DNA from: G963663365 sp963663365
GTDB lineage: Bacteria > Hinthialibacterota > Hinthialibacteria > Hinthialibacterales > G963663365
Assembly: GCA_963663365.2 (NCBI GenBank)
Contig: CAXXIH010000002.1
Span: forward strand, 62,001 to 126,000
DNA length: 64,000 bases
Reading direction: 5' to 3'
In this document: positions 36,911-44,769 of the stretch, piece after piece
Layout: every line of letters starts with the position of its first letter
How positions within the stretch are numbered: position 1 is the stretch's first letter
Made by a program: the position numbers and the translations under genes
The notes under the pieces: model-generated
What the model saw: the letters and a program-made list of their open reading frames with translations, nothing else
The model's database searches: none
What the model was told of the DNA's origin: nothing

Positions 36911-38261
36911 ACATTGTTTGCTATACATACACACGGTTCTCTCTGCCTACCTACTTCCTCCTCTCGACTATCCACTTTCTATCGGGGGTGCGCGAGCCGC
37001 GCGTATGCGCGCACCGGTTGCCTTAAATCCGGGTGCCGGCAGACGTCATGTCCTGCCCGGTCACGGGCCGGGAGCGAATCTCCTGAGATTGTCTCAAAAC
37101 TTAAAATACAAACCATGAAACGGTCGATTCTGCATTTCATTGCGGCCTTTTTTGTCCAAATTGGCCTATCCGTGACTGCCGGTACCGACTTTTGAGACAA
37201 TCTCTCCTGATGAGCTGCCATTTGCCATACATACAACTGTACCTCTCCATACACCAACTCCCTCCACCCGGGTGACGCAGATAAATCTTTTATCTGCGCG
37301 CCGTTAGGCGCAAGAGGCGATACAAAGGTTTGCTAATTTCAAAAACTCCCCCGCTACTTACCAACTCCCACAAACACCCACACCAAGCACCGTAGGTGCG
37401 CAATGCAATAGCCCCGGGCAGAGTTTGGGCACCGAAGGTGGACAAACGCCGCCCGGGGTAATGTCCTTTAAATTCATAAGCGCTGTAAGCGCGTAAGAAA
37501 AAATACTTCTGCATCCGCCCCGCAGGGTGCTGACCAGGAAAATCAATTGAATATGCTTTGAAATCGTGAGGCGTTAGCCGTCATGCCAACAGGGGTTCCC
37601 TGGGGGTGGCCCAGACAACTCGCTTGCCTTGGCGCCGCAGGCGCAAGAGGTGGTAGCTTATTTTGCCTATCGCATAAACTTCCCCGCCATCCACCCACTC
37701 CCTCAAACATCCACACCATGTCCTGAAAGGACAAAAGCCCGTAGCCCCAGGCAAGCGTAGCGCCGCCTGGGGTTAAGAACCTAAAAACTTCCGGCCCTGT
37801 AAGGGCCGTAGAAATGAATAAACACTTGAAAACATGCTCCCCATCAACCCATCTCTGCAAAGTCTTCGTGCCCTTCGTGCCCCTTTCGCGCTTTCGTGAT
37901 TCAAATGGATAAACGGAATCGCATTGCTGGGTGCTGATCTACTAATTCCCTCACGCACCCTCCGAAATCGTGAGGCGTTAGCCTTCTTGCCTACCGGGGT
38001 ACCCGGGCGTGGGCCGTCAGGCGTCTTGCCTACGGGGGTGCCCGGGCCGCGCGTATGCGCGCACCGGCTTCCTATAATCCGGGCGCCGTTAGGCGTCACG
38101 TCCCGCCCAGCCACGGGTCGGGAGGGCGAGGCTCCTGCCGAGCCGCTTGTATGCCATACATACATCTGCATCTCTTTGCAGGGTGCTGATTGGGAAACTT
38201 TTTCGAATATTCTTTGAAATCGTGAGGCGTTAGCCGTCATGCCAACAGGGGTTCCCTGGGG
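36911..38261 (+). repeat. Array of hairpin-rich repeat modules that ends inside a pseudopilin gene
   Basis: About 1.35 kb, same orientation as the arrays at 20 and 30 kb. It contains GGTGCGCGAGCC...GCGCACC, CCTGCCCGGTCACGGGCC, AATCTCCTGA (split by a 116-bp insertion), CACCAAGCACCGTAGGTGCG, a GGACAAAAGCCCGTAGCCCC...GCCTGGGG hairpin near 37730, GGCCCTGTAAGGGCC, two AAATCGTGAGGCGTTAGCC units and GCTCCTGCCGAGCCGC. The right edge (GGGGTTCCCTGGGG, about 38248-38261) abuts the remaining 5' part of a minus-strand pseudopilin gene. Confidence 0.8.
37087..37202. mobile_element. 116-bp miniature inverted-repeat element with 8-bp target duplication
   Basis: Perfect 13-bp inverted ends, GATTGTCTCAAAA at 37087-37099 and its complement at 37190-37202. 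The host repeat's TCTCCTGA is duplicated directly on both sides (37079-37086 and 37203-37210). Removing the element and one copy restores the TCTCCTGATGAGC found in intact repeats elsewhere. It encodes no transposase; a 26-codon frame from 37115 reads like a signal peptide but is probably chance. The parent element is not in the window. Confidence 0.8.
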
Positions 38262-38570
38262 ATCGTTGACAGCGAAAAGTGGAAATGGATCCATCGGAAT
38301 AGGCTCCAAATATGACATAGGTGTTGTTAAAAACCCCCACCCGGGATGTGAATATGCTGTTTTTGCTATGGGATAGGTATTATAATCAAGTCGATACATT
38401 TCCATAGCATTCGAAATTGATTTGAAATCCCCATAAACCTTCGTGATCTTGGCCCGGATCATCGCCGCCTTTAAATTCGGAATCGCTATCGCCGCCAAAA
38501 TCCCAATGATGGCGGCAACAATAAGAAGTTCAATTAATGTAAAAGCCTTGCCGCCGTACGATCTTCGCAT
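38262..38570 (-). pseudogene. Truncated pseudopilin gene, 3' part replaced by repeat sequence
   Basis: The first ~103 codons encode a normal pseudopilin N-terminus: short basic signal (MRRSYGGKA), then FTLIELLIVAAIIGILAAIA, and the family motif TTPMSYL with DPFP. After FAVND the reading frame passes straight into repeat DNA and translates it until a stop at 37773, giving repeat-type peptide (GTPVGMTANASRF twice). The SNGL-type C-terminal motif of the other family members is missing. The N-terminal signal is intact, so a chimeric protein could still be made, but the globular domain is lost. The repeat array therefore arrived, or expanded, after the gene existed. Confidence 0.75.
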
Positions 38571-38828
38571 TCGTTACCCCCACGCTTTAACTCTCACATT
38601 CCCAATTCTAACAAATCGCCATCAGCAACGTCTAAAATCCCCCGCGCCACCTCCGCACGGAATGACTGTGTAACCCATATCCCTGAAGACCTGTTACCCA
38701 TCGCCCCGGTCCATTCATCCTCTCGTTTCCCTCGGGTGTGATAGGGGTATCATAACTTTTTTTAATCTCGCAACCTGCTCATAAGACTACACTTAAAAAT
38801 TTTTCTCCCAACTTTTTTCAAAAATCGC

Positions 38829-38857
38829 TTGAATTACTATTGTGATAGTATTATGTT
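38829..38857 (+). promoter_or_regulatory. Promoter with embedded BlaI-type operator
   Basis: TTGAAT (38829-38834), a 17-base spacer and TATGTT (38852-38857). The spacer holds the palindrome TACTAT-TGTG-ATAGTA at 38835-38850. The outer bases match the TACTA...TAGTA arms of MecI/BlaI operators. A bound repressor would cover the promoter, as expected for autoregulation of the gene at 38907. Confidence 0.6.
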
Positions 38858-38906
38858 TATAGCAGATCGATGTGGAAGCCACAGCAAACGAGGAGACTTC
38901 ACCACC

Positions 38907-39308
38907 ATGACTGAATGCAAACCTAAGCCGCTATCGGGAGATTTGGAAACCCACATCATGAAAGAACTGTGGAAGCGGGGACGGGCTACGGTTCATGATG
39001 TACGGGATGCGTTAAAAAGCCAACGCAATCTCGCTTACACAACCGTACTTACCACTCTCCGCAACTTGGAACGGAAAGGCTATCTCTGTCATGAAGAAGA
39101 CGGCCGGAGTCATGTTTTTATGCCCATCGTCGATGAGGATGCAGCCGCGCGTTCTTCCGCGCGCGAATTGCTGGATCGTTTATTTGATGGTTCTCCGGCA
39201 CGGTTCGTTAATGCGCTTATCGAAGATGAACAATTAACTCCACAGCAGTTTGAAGAACTCCGTCAGCAAATCCTCGATTTGCGGCGCAAGGAGGAGGATC
39301 ATGATTGA
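38907..39308 (+). CDS. BlaI/MecI/CopY-family transcriptional repressor
   Basis: A 133-residue winged-helix repressor. The DNA-binding part spans about residues 8-75 (LSGDLETHIMKELWKRG, VHDVRDALKSQRNLAYTTV, LTTLRNLERKGYLCHEEDGRSH). The rest is the dimerisation helix region (AARSSARELLDRLFDG). In the family the repressor is inactivated by proteolysis triggered by a membrane M56 protease. Such a protease gene overlaps this one by eight bases (ATG at 39301 inside the 3' end), so they form one translation-coupled pair. ATG at 38907 has GAGGAG eleven bases ahead. A matching operator lies in its own promoter at 38835-38850. Confidence 0.92.
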   Translation: MTECKPKPLSGDLETHIMKELWKRGRATVHDVRDALKSQRNLAYTTVLTTLRNLERKGYLCHEEDGRSHVFMPIVDEDAAARSSARELLDRLFDGSPARFVNALIEDEQLTPQQFEELRQQILDLRRKEEDHD

Positions 39309-42300
39309 AACTTTCGAAAAACTTTTTTGGTTCCTCGTTTTATCGTCAGCCCAATTAGCCGTCTTAGGGCTTATCGCTGTTCTCGTTTGTAAGTCATTAA
39401 AACCGCAGGGCATCGCGGCGCACTGGATTTGGGCCGTCGTCGTTGTGTTTCCTTTGGTTTCGCCTGTCAGCTACATCTTGCCTGCCCAATTTCAATTGGC
39501 GCTGCCCTCGTTTGAAACACATTCCGGTTCAACGACCGCCGTGATCCCGGACCTAACATCCGTATCGGAAGATACTTCCGCTACGGATCGTTCTTTTTGG
39601 GAAAGGCAGGCTGAACTTCCCGTTTTCTATCGGGAAAGTGTGACTGAAAACACTTTAGGCGTCCCAGACTCCGGCTCGGCGCTGGATACAAGCGGCAGCC
39701 CGGCCACGCCTCCGCAACATGTCAAAGTTACAGCCGTGACGTATGGTTGGGGCGCGATTTTTTTGTTGTTCTGGGCCTTTGTAGTAGTACTATTGAGCCT
39801 AAAACTTCTTTGGGATTACAGTCTGCTACGCCAAAAAATCAGCGGGTACGCATGTATTGATGATCCCTCTATTCACGCCCTTTGTGTGGTCTGTGCCCGT
39901 GAAGTGGGATTAAACAGAACACCGCGTTTGGCAGTGACCGATGGGCCTGCCATTCCATTTGTGATTGGCATATTCCGTCCCACAATCGTCTTGCCGCGTC
40001 ATCTTTTGGATGAAGAGCATCGTGAAGGTCTCCGTTTTGCCTTGTTGCATGAAATGGCACACCTATTCCGCAGAGATAGCTGGTGGCTGCCCGTGGAATT
40101 GCTGATGAGCACGCTTTACTTCTTTCATCCTGCCGTGCATTGGGCCGCGCGCAAACTGCGCGAAGAGCGCGAATTCCTCTGTGATCGTTTTGTAATTCAA
40201 CTCACGAATAACCGCGCGTCGTATGCGGATTTTCTTCTTTCTGAAACATGGAACAACAGCAATGAGAACCGGAAACTTTTCGCGCTGCCTTTCGGCGCCA
40301 AAACGCCGTCTGTGTCGCGGCGCGTAAAAGAAATCGTATCGGGTAAGGGGGATACCATGCCTGCACGGTTACGGAACGGAATCGCCATGTCCGTTCTTCT
40401 TTGCTTGATTGCGCCACTAATCGCACTTTCCGCCAGCGTACTATCGGATGATGGAAGCGACTACTGTTTCGCGGAACCATCGGTCACCAATGAGCAGGGT
40501 GTATTTTATGTATTGCCCGCTTTCGATTCAGTAAAGTGCGTAAAAATCATAAAACGCTACGGGCCGTATGGTGATTCGTTTTCACGATTCATCGATCCGG
40601 ATACGGATTATGACTATGACCAGGCTACTGGAAGAATGCAAATCAAGGTCCCGGTCGATATGAAAGACAACCGTGTTGTGGTAACCGGCAAGCAATCCAT
40701 CCCCTGGGTATATCGCATTCAAAAACCTATTCGCAAAGGATCTGTAAAAGTCTATATCAATGACAGAATTTGCGAGGAAGGCGCCGATTTCACCGTCGAA
40801 CCGGAAGCCGGAATTGTACGTATCAGCAAAGACTTGTGTGTTCCGGAACATTTTCGTTGTATTCGCTACCGTTATGATCAGGATTACAAATGGCCTCGTA
40901 ATTACTCTCAAAATCGTACAGGGTATCTCGGACAGGAAATGCCCTTTAGAGGCGATTTCGATCTATACAAGGTTTTCATGGGATTTCCGGCAGGAGTAGA
41001 CTGGCATGGCGAAGGATCTATTGGTACCAACGCGTTGCCCAGCTGGGATGATCCGAATGTTTATAATCTTGGCAATTTAATGGATGAAGACACTATTTGT
41101 GTTGGGATTCTCTCCCATGACTACGTAGGTGACATTAAATGGCTCGAAAAAGGTGTCGATTATATCTATGATCGTGAGCGCGGAAAAATCCATTTCATTA
41201 GTGATAAGAAACCGGATTACGACAAAGGTGAAAATATCTTCATTCACGGTGTCCCGGATCCGAATATTGCATTTCTGCATGAACCCCCGCGTCCGGGAAA
41301 CCTTACGATTAAATTTTGTGGAGAACTCCTTAGAGAAGGCGAAGATGGGGATTACATCGTTAATTACGAAACGGGAATGATTACATACTTTACGCCTGAA
41401 AAATCCCCCCTCCAAATCGGCTATTGTGCAAATATTCAACATGATAACGAAGGCCGCTTAACCGAACTAATTGTTAGCAAATGCGATGAAGATAGAAACA
41501 GCCGGGGCTATGCCGATGCCGAAGACTACGATCCGGATATCAATCAGCATAAAGTTTTCGGAACCTCCGGAATTCTGACCTCCGATACACATGTCTTTGG
41601 ATTAACCCTGCCCATGCAAACCAAAGGGCTCTTGGTGGCCGTTGCTCCTAAGAATCGCTCCGATGGTGAGATGAAATGGCTAAAACGCGATGAAGATTAT
41701 GCGTACGATGAACAAGAAGCCAAAATCACACTTTTAACGGATATCAAAATCGATCCCGAAACGGAATACTTGTTCGTGTCCGGAGTTCCGCATGAAGATA
41801 TCTTTATGTTCCGTCGAGCTCTGTATCCGGGTGAAGTCAAAGTGGTTATCAATGGACGCGAGCTGATTGAAGGTTCGGACTATGTCGTGAATTACAGTTC
41901 CGGTAACGTCATGATTCTCGATTCCGAGATACTCGAACCGGACGCGAAATACTCCATCAGCGCAGGCGATGATGTTTACAGTAATGAAGAGGGCGAGCTC
42001 CAAGTCAGCGCATTTGCCATGGAGTCCGGCGGCGGCGCTTCCGGGTATCAACCGGATATTGGCTACAACAGTGTCGGTACAAATGCCACTCCTACCAATA
42101 CGCCGGGGCTTTATGTGCTTTCGCAACCGATGGAAGCTGAAAAAGGAATGGGCGTGGGGATCGCCACTCGCAAGACATCCGGGAATGTTAAATGGTTAAA
42201 AGAGAATGAGCAGTATACCTATGATGAAGAAAAAGGCCTGATTCAGCTGCTCGATGGCATCGGCCCGAATCGCGACCGCGGCGAATACTTATTCGTTATG

Positions 42301-43080
42301 GGCGATCCTTATGACAATGTTTTCTTAACCCACGGCCCGTTGCAAATCGGTGATGTAACCGGAACCATCAATGGACGTCAAATTGTTGAAGGTGAGAATG
42401 TCATCGTCGATTATGAAACCGGAAGAATCACCCTCACCGATCCTGATGCCCAACGGCGTGATGCAAAGATTGACCTGCATGCCGCGAACCATACGTTTAC
42501 GCAAAATTCAGACGAATACAGGGGGCGCGGCTTTGCCGACTCCGATGATTACGATCCTGAAATCGATATGTATAAGACAATCGGAACAAATGCATCTCCT
42601 ACAGATGATCCGAAACTTTATGTCCTGCAACGCCGTATGCAAACCAAAGGTTTAATCCTGGCCATTGCCAACAAGAATACGCCCGGAGATTTGAAATGGC
42701 TCAAACGCGATTGGGATTATTCCTATGACGAAAGTCTGGGTGAGATTCATTTCTTACGCGACATTCAATACGATAAAGAAAACGAATATATCTTTGTGCA
42801 TGGCGTTCCTAATCCCAATAACATTTTCTATTACCGCAGACCTTTGGCGCCCGGCAGCGTGAGTGTTGTTATTGAAGGACGCTCGCTTACCGAGGGCGCC
42901 GGATTTACGGTCGATTACGAAAAAGGCATTGTCACCGTTCTCGATCCGGAACTCGACAAACTTCATGTTTCGTTCCATATCAGCGTTGACGGCGCCGATG
43001 GTGTGGGTTCTTCGATGTCCACCGGAACCTATACAAAAACGGGGACGTCAACCATGAGTTCAAGCAGTTATGGCAACTAA
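39301..43080 (+). CDS. Giant M56 (BlaR1-like) membrane zinc protease with tandem beta-repeat sensor region
   Basis: 1259 residues. N-terminal membrane helices (about residues 8-30, 38-58 and 145-170) precede the gluzincin motif H250-E-M-A-H254, with REEREFLCDRFV near 300 supplying the third zinc ligand. A further helix at about 363-382 leads outside. Classical BlaR1 then has a penicillin-binding sensor. Here there is instead about 870 residues made of four long repeats (roughly 555-715, 735-897, 915-1065, 1077-1235) and a partial one before them. Each has a GDLKWLKRDWDYSYDE-like half and a NGRxLxEGxDYxVxYxxGxVxxLD half. The second half resembles small beta-units of surface proteins. The protease would cleave the overlapping BlaI-type repressor when the outer repeats sense an unknown signal. 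The C-terminus is Ser/Thr-rich. No beta-lactamase gene is nearby. Confidence 0.85.
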   Translation: MIETFEKLFWFLVLSSAQLAVLGLIAVLVCKSLKPQGIAAHWIWAVVVVFPLVSPVSYILPAQFQLALPSFETHSGSTTAVIPDLTSVSEDTSATDRSFWERQAELPVFYRESVTENTLGVPDSGSALDTSGSPATPPQHVKVTAVTYGWGAIFLLFWAFVVVLLSLKLLWDYSLLRQKISGYACIDDPSIHALCVVCAREVGLNRTPRLAVTDGPAIPFVIGIFRPTIVLPRHLLDEEHREGLRFALLHEMAHLFRRDSWWLPVELLMSTLYFFHPAVHWAARKLREEREFLCDRFVIQLTNNRASYADFLLSETWNNSNENRKLFALPFGAKTPSVSRRVKEIVSGKGDTMPARLRNGIAMSVLLCLIAPLIALSASVLSDDGSDYCFAEPSVTNEQGVFYVLPAFDSVKCVKIIKRYGPYGDSFSRFIDPDTDYDYDQATGRMQIKVPVDMKDNRVVVTGKQSIPWVYRIQKPIRKGSVKVYINDRICEEGADFTVEPEAGIVRISKDLCVPEHFRCIRYRYDQDYKWPRNYSQNRTGYLGQEMPFRGDFDLYKVFMGFPAGVDWHGEGSIGTNALPSWDDPNVYNLGNLMDEDTICVGILSHDYVGDIKWLEKGVDYIYDRERGKIHFISDKKPDYDKGENIFIHGVPDPNIAFLHEPPRPGNLTIKFCGELLREGEDGDYIVNYETGMITYFTPEKSPLQIGYCANIQHDNEGRLTELIVSKCDEDRNSRGYADAEDYDPDINQHKVFGTSGILTSDTHVFGLTLPMQTKGLLVAVAPKNRSDGEMKWLKRDEDYAYDEQEAKITLLTDIKIDPETEYLFVSGVPHEDIFMFRRALYPGEVKVVINGRELIEGSDYVVNYSSGNVMILDSEILEPDAKYSISAGDDVYSNEEGELQVSAFAMESGGGASGYQPDIGYNSVGTNATPTNTPGLYVLSQPMEAEKGMGVGIATRKTSGNVKWLKENEQYTYDEEKGLIQLLDGIGPNRDRGEYLFVMGDPYDNVFLTHGPLQIGDVTGTINGRQIVEGENVIVDYETGRITLTDPDAQRRDAKIDLHAANHTFTQNSDEYRGRGFADSDDYDPEIDMYKTIGTNASPTDDPKLYVLQRRMQTKGLILAIANKNTPGDLKWLKRDWDYSYDESLGEIHFLRDIQYDKENEYIFVHGVPNPNNIFYYRRPLAPGSVSVVIEGRSLTEGAGFTVDYEKGIVTVLDPELDKLHVSFHISVDGADGVGSSMSTGTYTKTGTSTMSSSSYGN

Positions 43081-43147
43081 TCAAGAGTGAAATAGGTGAT
43101 GTTAGGAACATACATAAGTTACTATAATCATTACATATACTATTTCT

Positions 43148-43285
43148 TATACTGAGTGAACACCAATGGCGGGGACCTCGTGTCTTTGCGAAGCTCTCGA
43201 AACCTCCTGACAACATTTCTGAGAGAATGAAATTGCAGAGACAACCGGGGATAAAACCAACGAGGTCCCGCCATTCGTTTTTTTT
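43148..43285 (+). ncRNA. Candidate small structured RNA with its own -10 box and poly-U end
   Basis: TATACT at 43148-43153 would start an RNA near 43160. From 43165 the sequence folds into a long hairpin. AATGGCGGG with ACCTCG (one bulged G) pairs with CGAGGTCCCGCCATT at 43261-43275. Inside it TGTCTTTGC (43181-43189) pairs with GCAGAGACA (43235-43243), and CTCTC pairs with GAGAG. A purine-rich bulge lies on the 3' side. Eight Ts follow at 43278-43285. The total is about 125 bases. No -35 box is clear. It could instead be an elaborate terminator of the M56 gene, which ends 80 bases upstream. It does not match 4.5S, 6S or tmRNA hallmarks I know. Confidence 0.5.
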
Positions 43286-43355
43286 GGCGGCGATACACAA
43301 AAATCCAGTCGAATTGGCCCCTCTCAATGTCCCTATTTGACTATATCTGTCCCGC

Positions 43356-43371
43356 TGTTTCACGTGGAACA
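43356..43371. promoter_or_regulatory. parS: parS centromere site (ParB/Spo0J binding)
   Basis: TGTTTCACGTGGAACA is an exact match to the reverse complement of the bacterial parS consensus TGTTNCACGTGAAACA. It lies in a non-coding gap between two genes, as most parS sites do. ParB bound at parS guides chromosome segregation, and parS sites usually lie in the origin-proximal part of the chromosome. Confidence 0.85.
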
Positions 43372-43549
43372 ATTGCGAAAGCAAACGGATAATTTCAGAA
43401 CCCGGCAGATGCCAGCGCGTTTATATACTGTTATGATTCATATACGCAGGGTTATAGTCCGAGAGCAGTGTGATATCGTTATGGTATGTAATGCTAATAT
43501 TTTAATTGCATAGTACTGAATATCAAAATTCTCAGTTACAAATAGTACT

Positions 43550-43567
43550 TATAGGCTAGTGCCTATA
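43550..43567 (-). terminator. 7-4-7 palindrome after an oxidoreductase gene
   Basis: TATAGGC-TAGT-GCCTATA, nine bases beyond the stop at 43576. There is no T-run, so it could be either a weak terminator or an operator. Confidence 0.3.
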
Positions 43568-43575
43568 TCTCACAC

Positions 43576-44601
43576 TTACGGTTTTTTGACGGGGATTGAC
43601 TCTCCAGAATCGGCCGAACGGTGGATGGCATCCAGCACGGCCGTGGCCCGCCAGCCATCATAGGCCGTGACATACGGTTCCCGGTTTTCGAGCAGCGCAT
43701 CGATAAAACTGTTGACACACGATGGGAACGCGCCCACCCAACGGTCGAATACCTGGCAGTTGAGCAGCGAACGCGGCCAGCCAAGCCCATCGGCGGAAGA
43801 CATTTCGATGGCTTCCATTTTCCGGTCCAAATGAAAATGCCCTTCTTCCCCAACAACTTCCATAAACGAGTCAGGCATCGCCGGATGTTTCTCCGGATAA
43901 ATCCAGGTCGATTCAAATGTAGCGAACGCGCCATCCTCATAACGCACCAGCGCCTGCATGGCATCGTATGTGTCCCAGCCGTGTTTTTCTTTTAATACTT
44001 TTTTGACGCCAAAGGCTTTGACTTCTACGGGATCTTTGTCAAACCACCAATTCATCAGATCGATATCGTGACAGGATAAAAACCACATCGGCGAACTGTC
44101 TTTGGCCCAGGGGATCATTTGGGTAGGAACGGTAATCGGATTGTTTTTGCGCGCGTATCCCATAAGGCATGCGCCGATTTTTCCTTCGCGGATCATACGA
44201 TGCGTCGAGTAATACGGAGCAAGCCAGCGGTGGTTAAAAGAGACCTGGAGTTTAAGATTCGTGGCTTTGACTTTATGCACGATTTCGGCGGCCTCTTCGA
44301 TTTTTGTTGTCAGCGGTTTTTCGACATGCACATGCACACCGGCGTCCAAACAGTCCATGACCGGGCGGTGGTGAGCCCAGTCCGGCGTGGCGATATAGAC
44401 CGCATCAGGTTTTTCTTTCTCGAGCATGGCCCGGTAATCTTCATAGACCTTGGGAATGTTTAATCCCGCCTGAGCGTAATCGCGGTTGGTTTCGGATAGA
44501 TCGGCGGCGGCTGTGATTTGTACATCGGGATTACGTTGTAGTGTATTGGCCACGCCCCGCCCCATAATCCCCACACCGATGATATTGATTTTTAGTGTCA
44601 C
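43576..44601 (-). CDS. Gfo/Idh/MocA oxidoreductase, cytoplasmic
   Basis: A 341-residue NAD(P)-dependent oxidoreductase without a signal peptide, unlike the Tat-exported relatives at 13 and 35 kb. The Rossmann motif is IIGVGIMGRGVANTL. The catalytic motif is HVHVEKPLT with EKP intact. SFNHRWLAPYY and WFLSCHDIDLMNWW are the substrate-side segments, and the C-terminal DALLENREPYVTAYDGWRA is typical. It likely oxidises a sugar or cyclitol hydroxyl. It is the fourth member of the family in the window. It stands alone, downstream of a membrane-anchored protein on the same strand, with parS behind its 3' end. Confidence 0.9.
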   Translation of the reverse strand: MTLKINIIGVGIMGRGVANTLQRNPDVQITAAADLSETNRDYAQAGLNIPKVYEDYRAMLEKEKPDAVYIATPDWAHHRPVMDCLDAGVHVHVEKPLTTKIEEAAEIVHKVKATNLKLQVSFNHRWLAPYYSTHRMIREGKIGACLMGYARKNNPITVPTQMIPWAKDSSPMWFLSCHDIDLMNWWFDKDPVEVKAFGVKKVLKEKHGWDTYDAMQALVRYEDGAFATFESTWIYPEKHPAMPDSFMEVVGEEGHFHLDRKMEAIEMSSADGLGWPRSLLNCQVFDRWVGAFPSCVNSFIDALLENREPYVTAYDGWRATAVLDAIHRSADSGESIPVKKP

Positions 44602-44769
44602 GACAGTTCTCCTGAATCGGTCACTGGCCCTGTTTATAAGAATTCATCTACAAGAGTTTGAACCGATCATGCGACCGGCACAAGATCGTATCAGCCAATC
44701 CTATTTTCAAAAAGCAAGCAGTTTATGAAATTTAATCCTACACAATGCCTTGTTCAAACATATAACCTC

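Noticed and set aside
37115..37195. 26-codon signal-peptide-like frame inside the 116-bp element
   Set aside because: No ribosome site, and the stop is formed by the terminal inverted repeat; most likely chance.
43148..43285. Reading the candidate RNA as 6S RNA, 4.5S RNA or a miniature transposon
   Set aside because: It lacks the 4.5S GGAAGGAAGCAGCC loop and the length of 6S, and the closing helix has no flanking target duplication.
43300..43575. Replication origin next to parS
   Set aside because: The gap is partly AT-rich, but I find no TTATCCACA-type boxes and no dnaA, dnaN or gyrB neighbours; parS alone does not define oriC.
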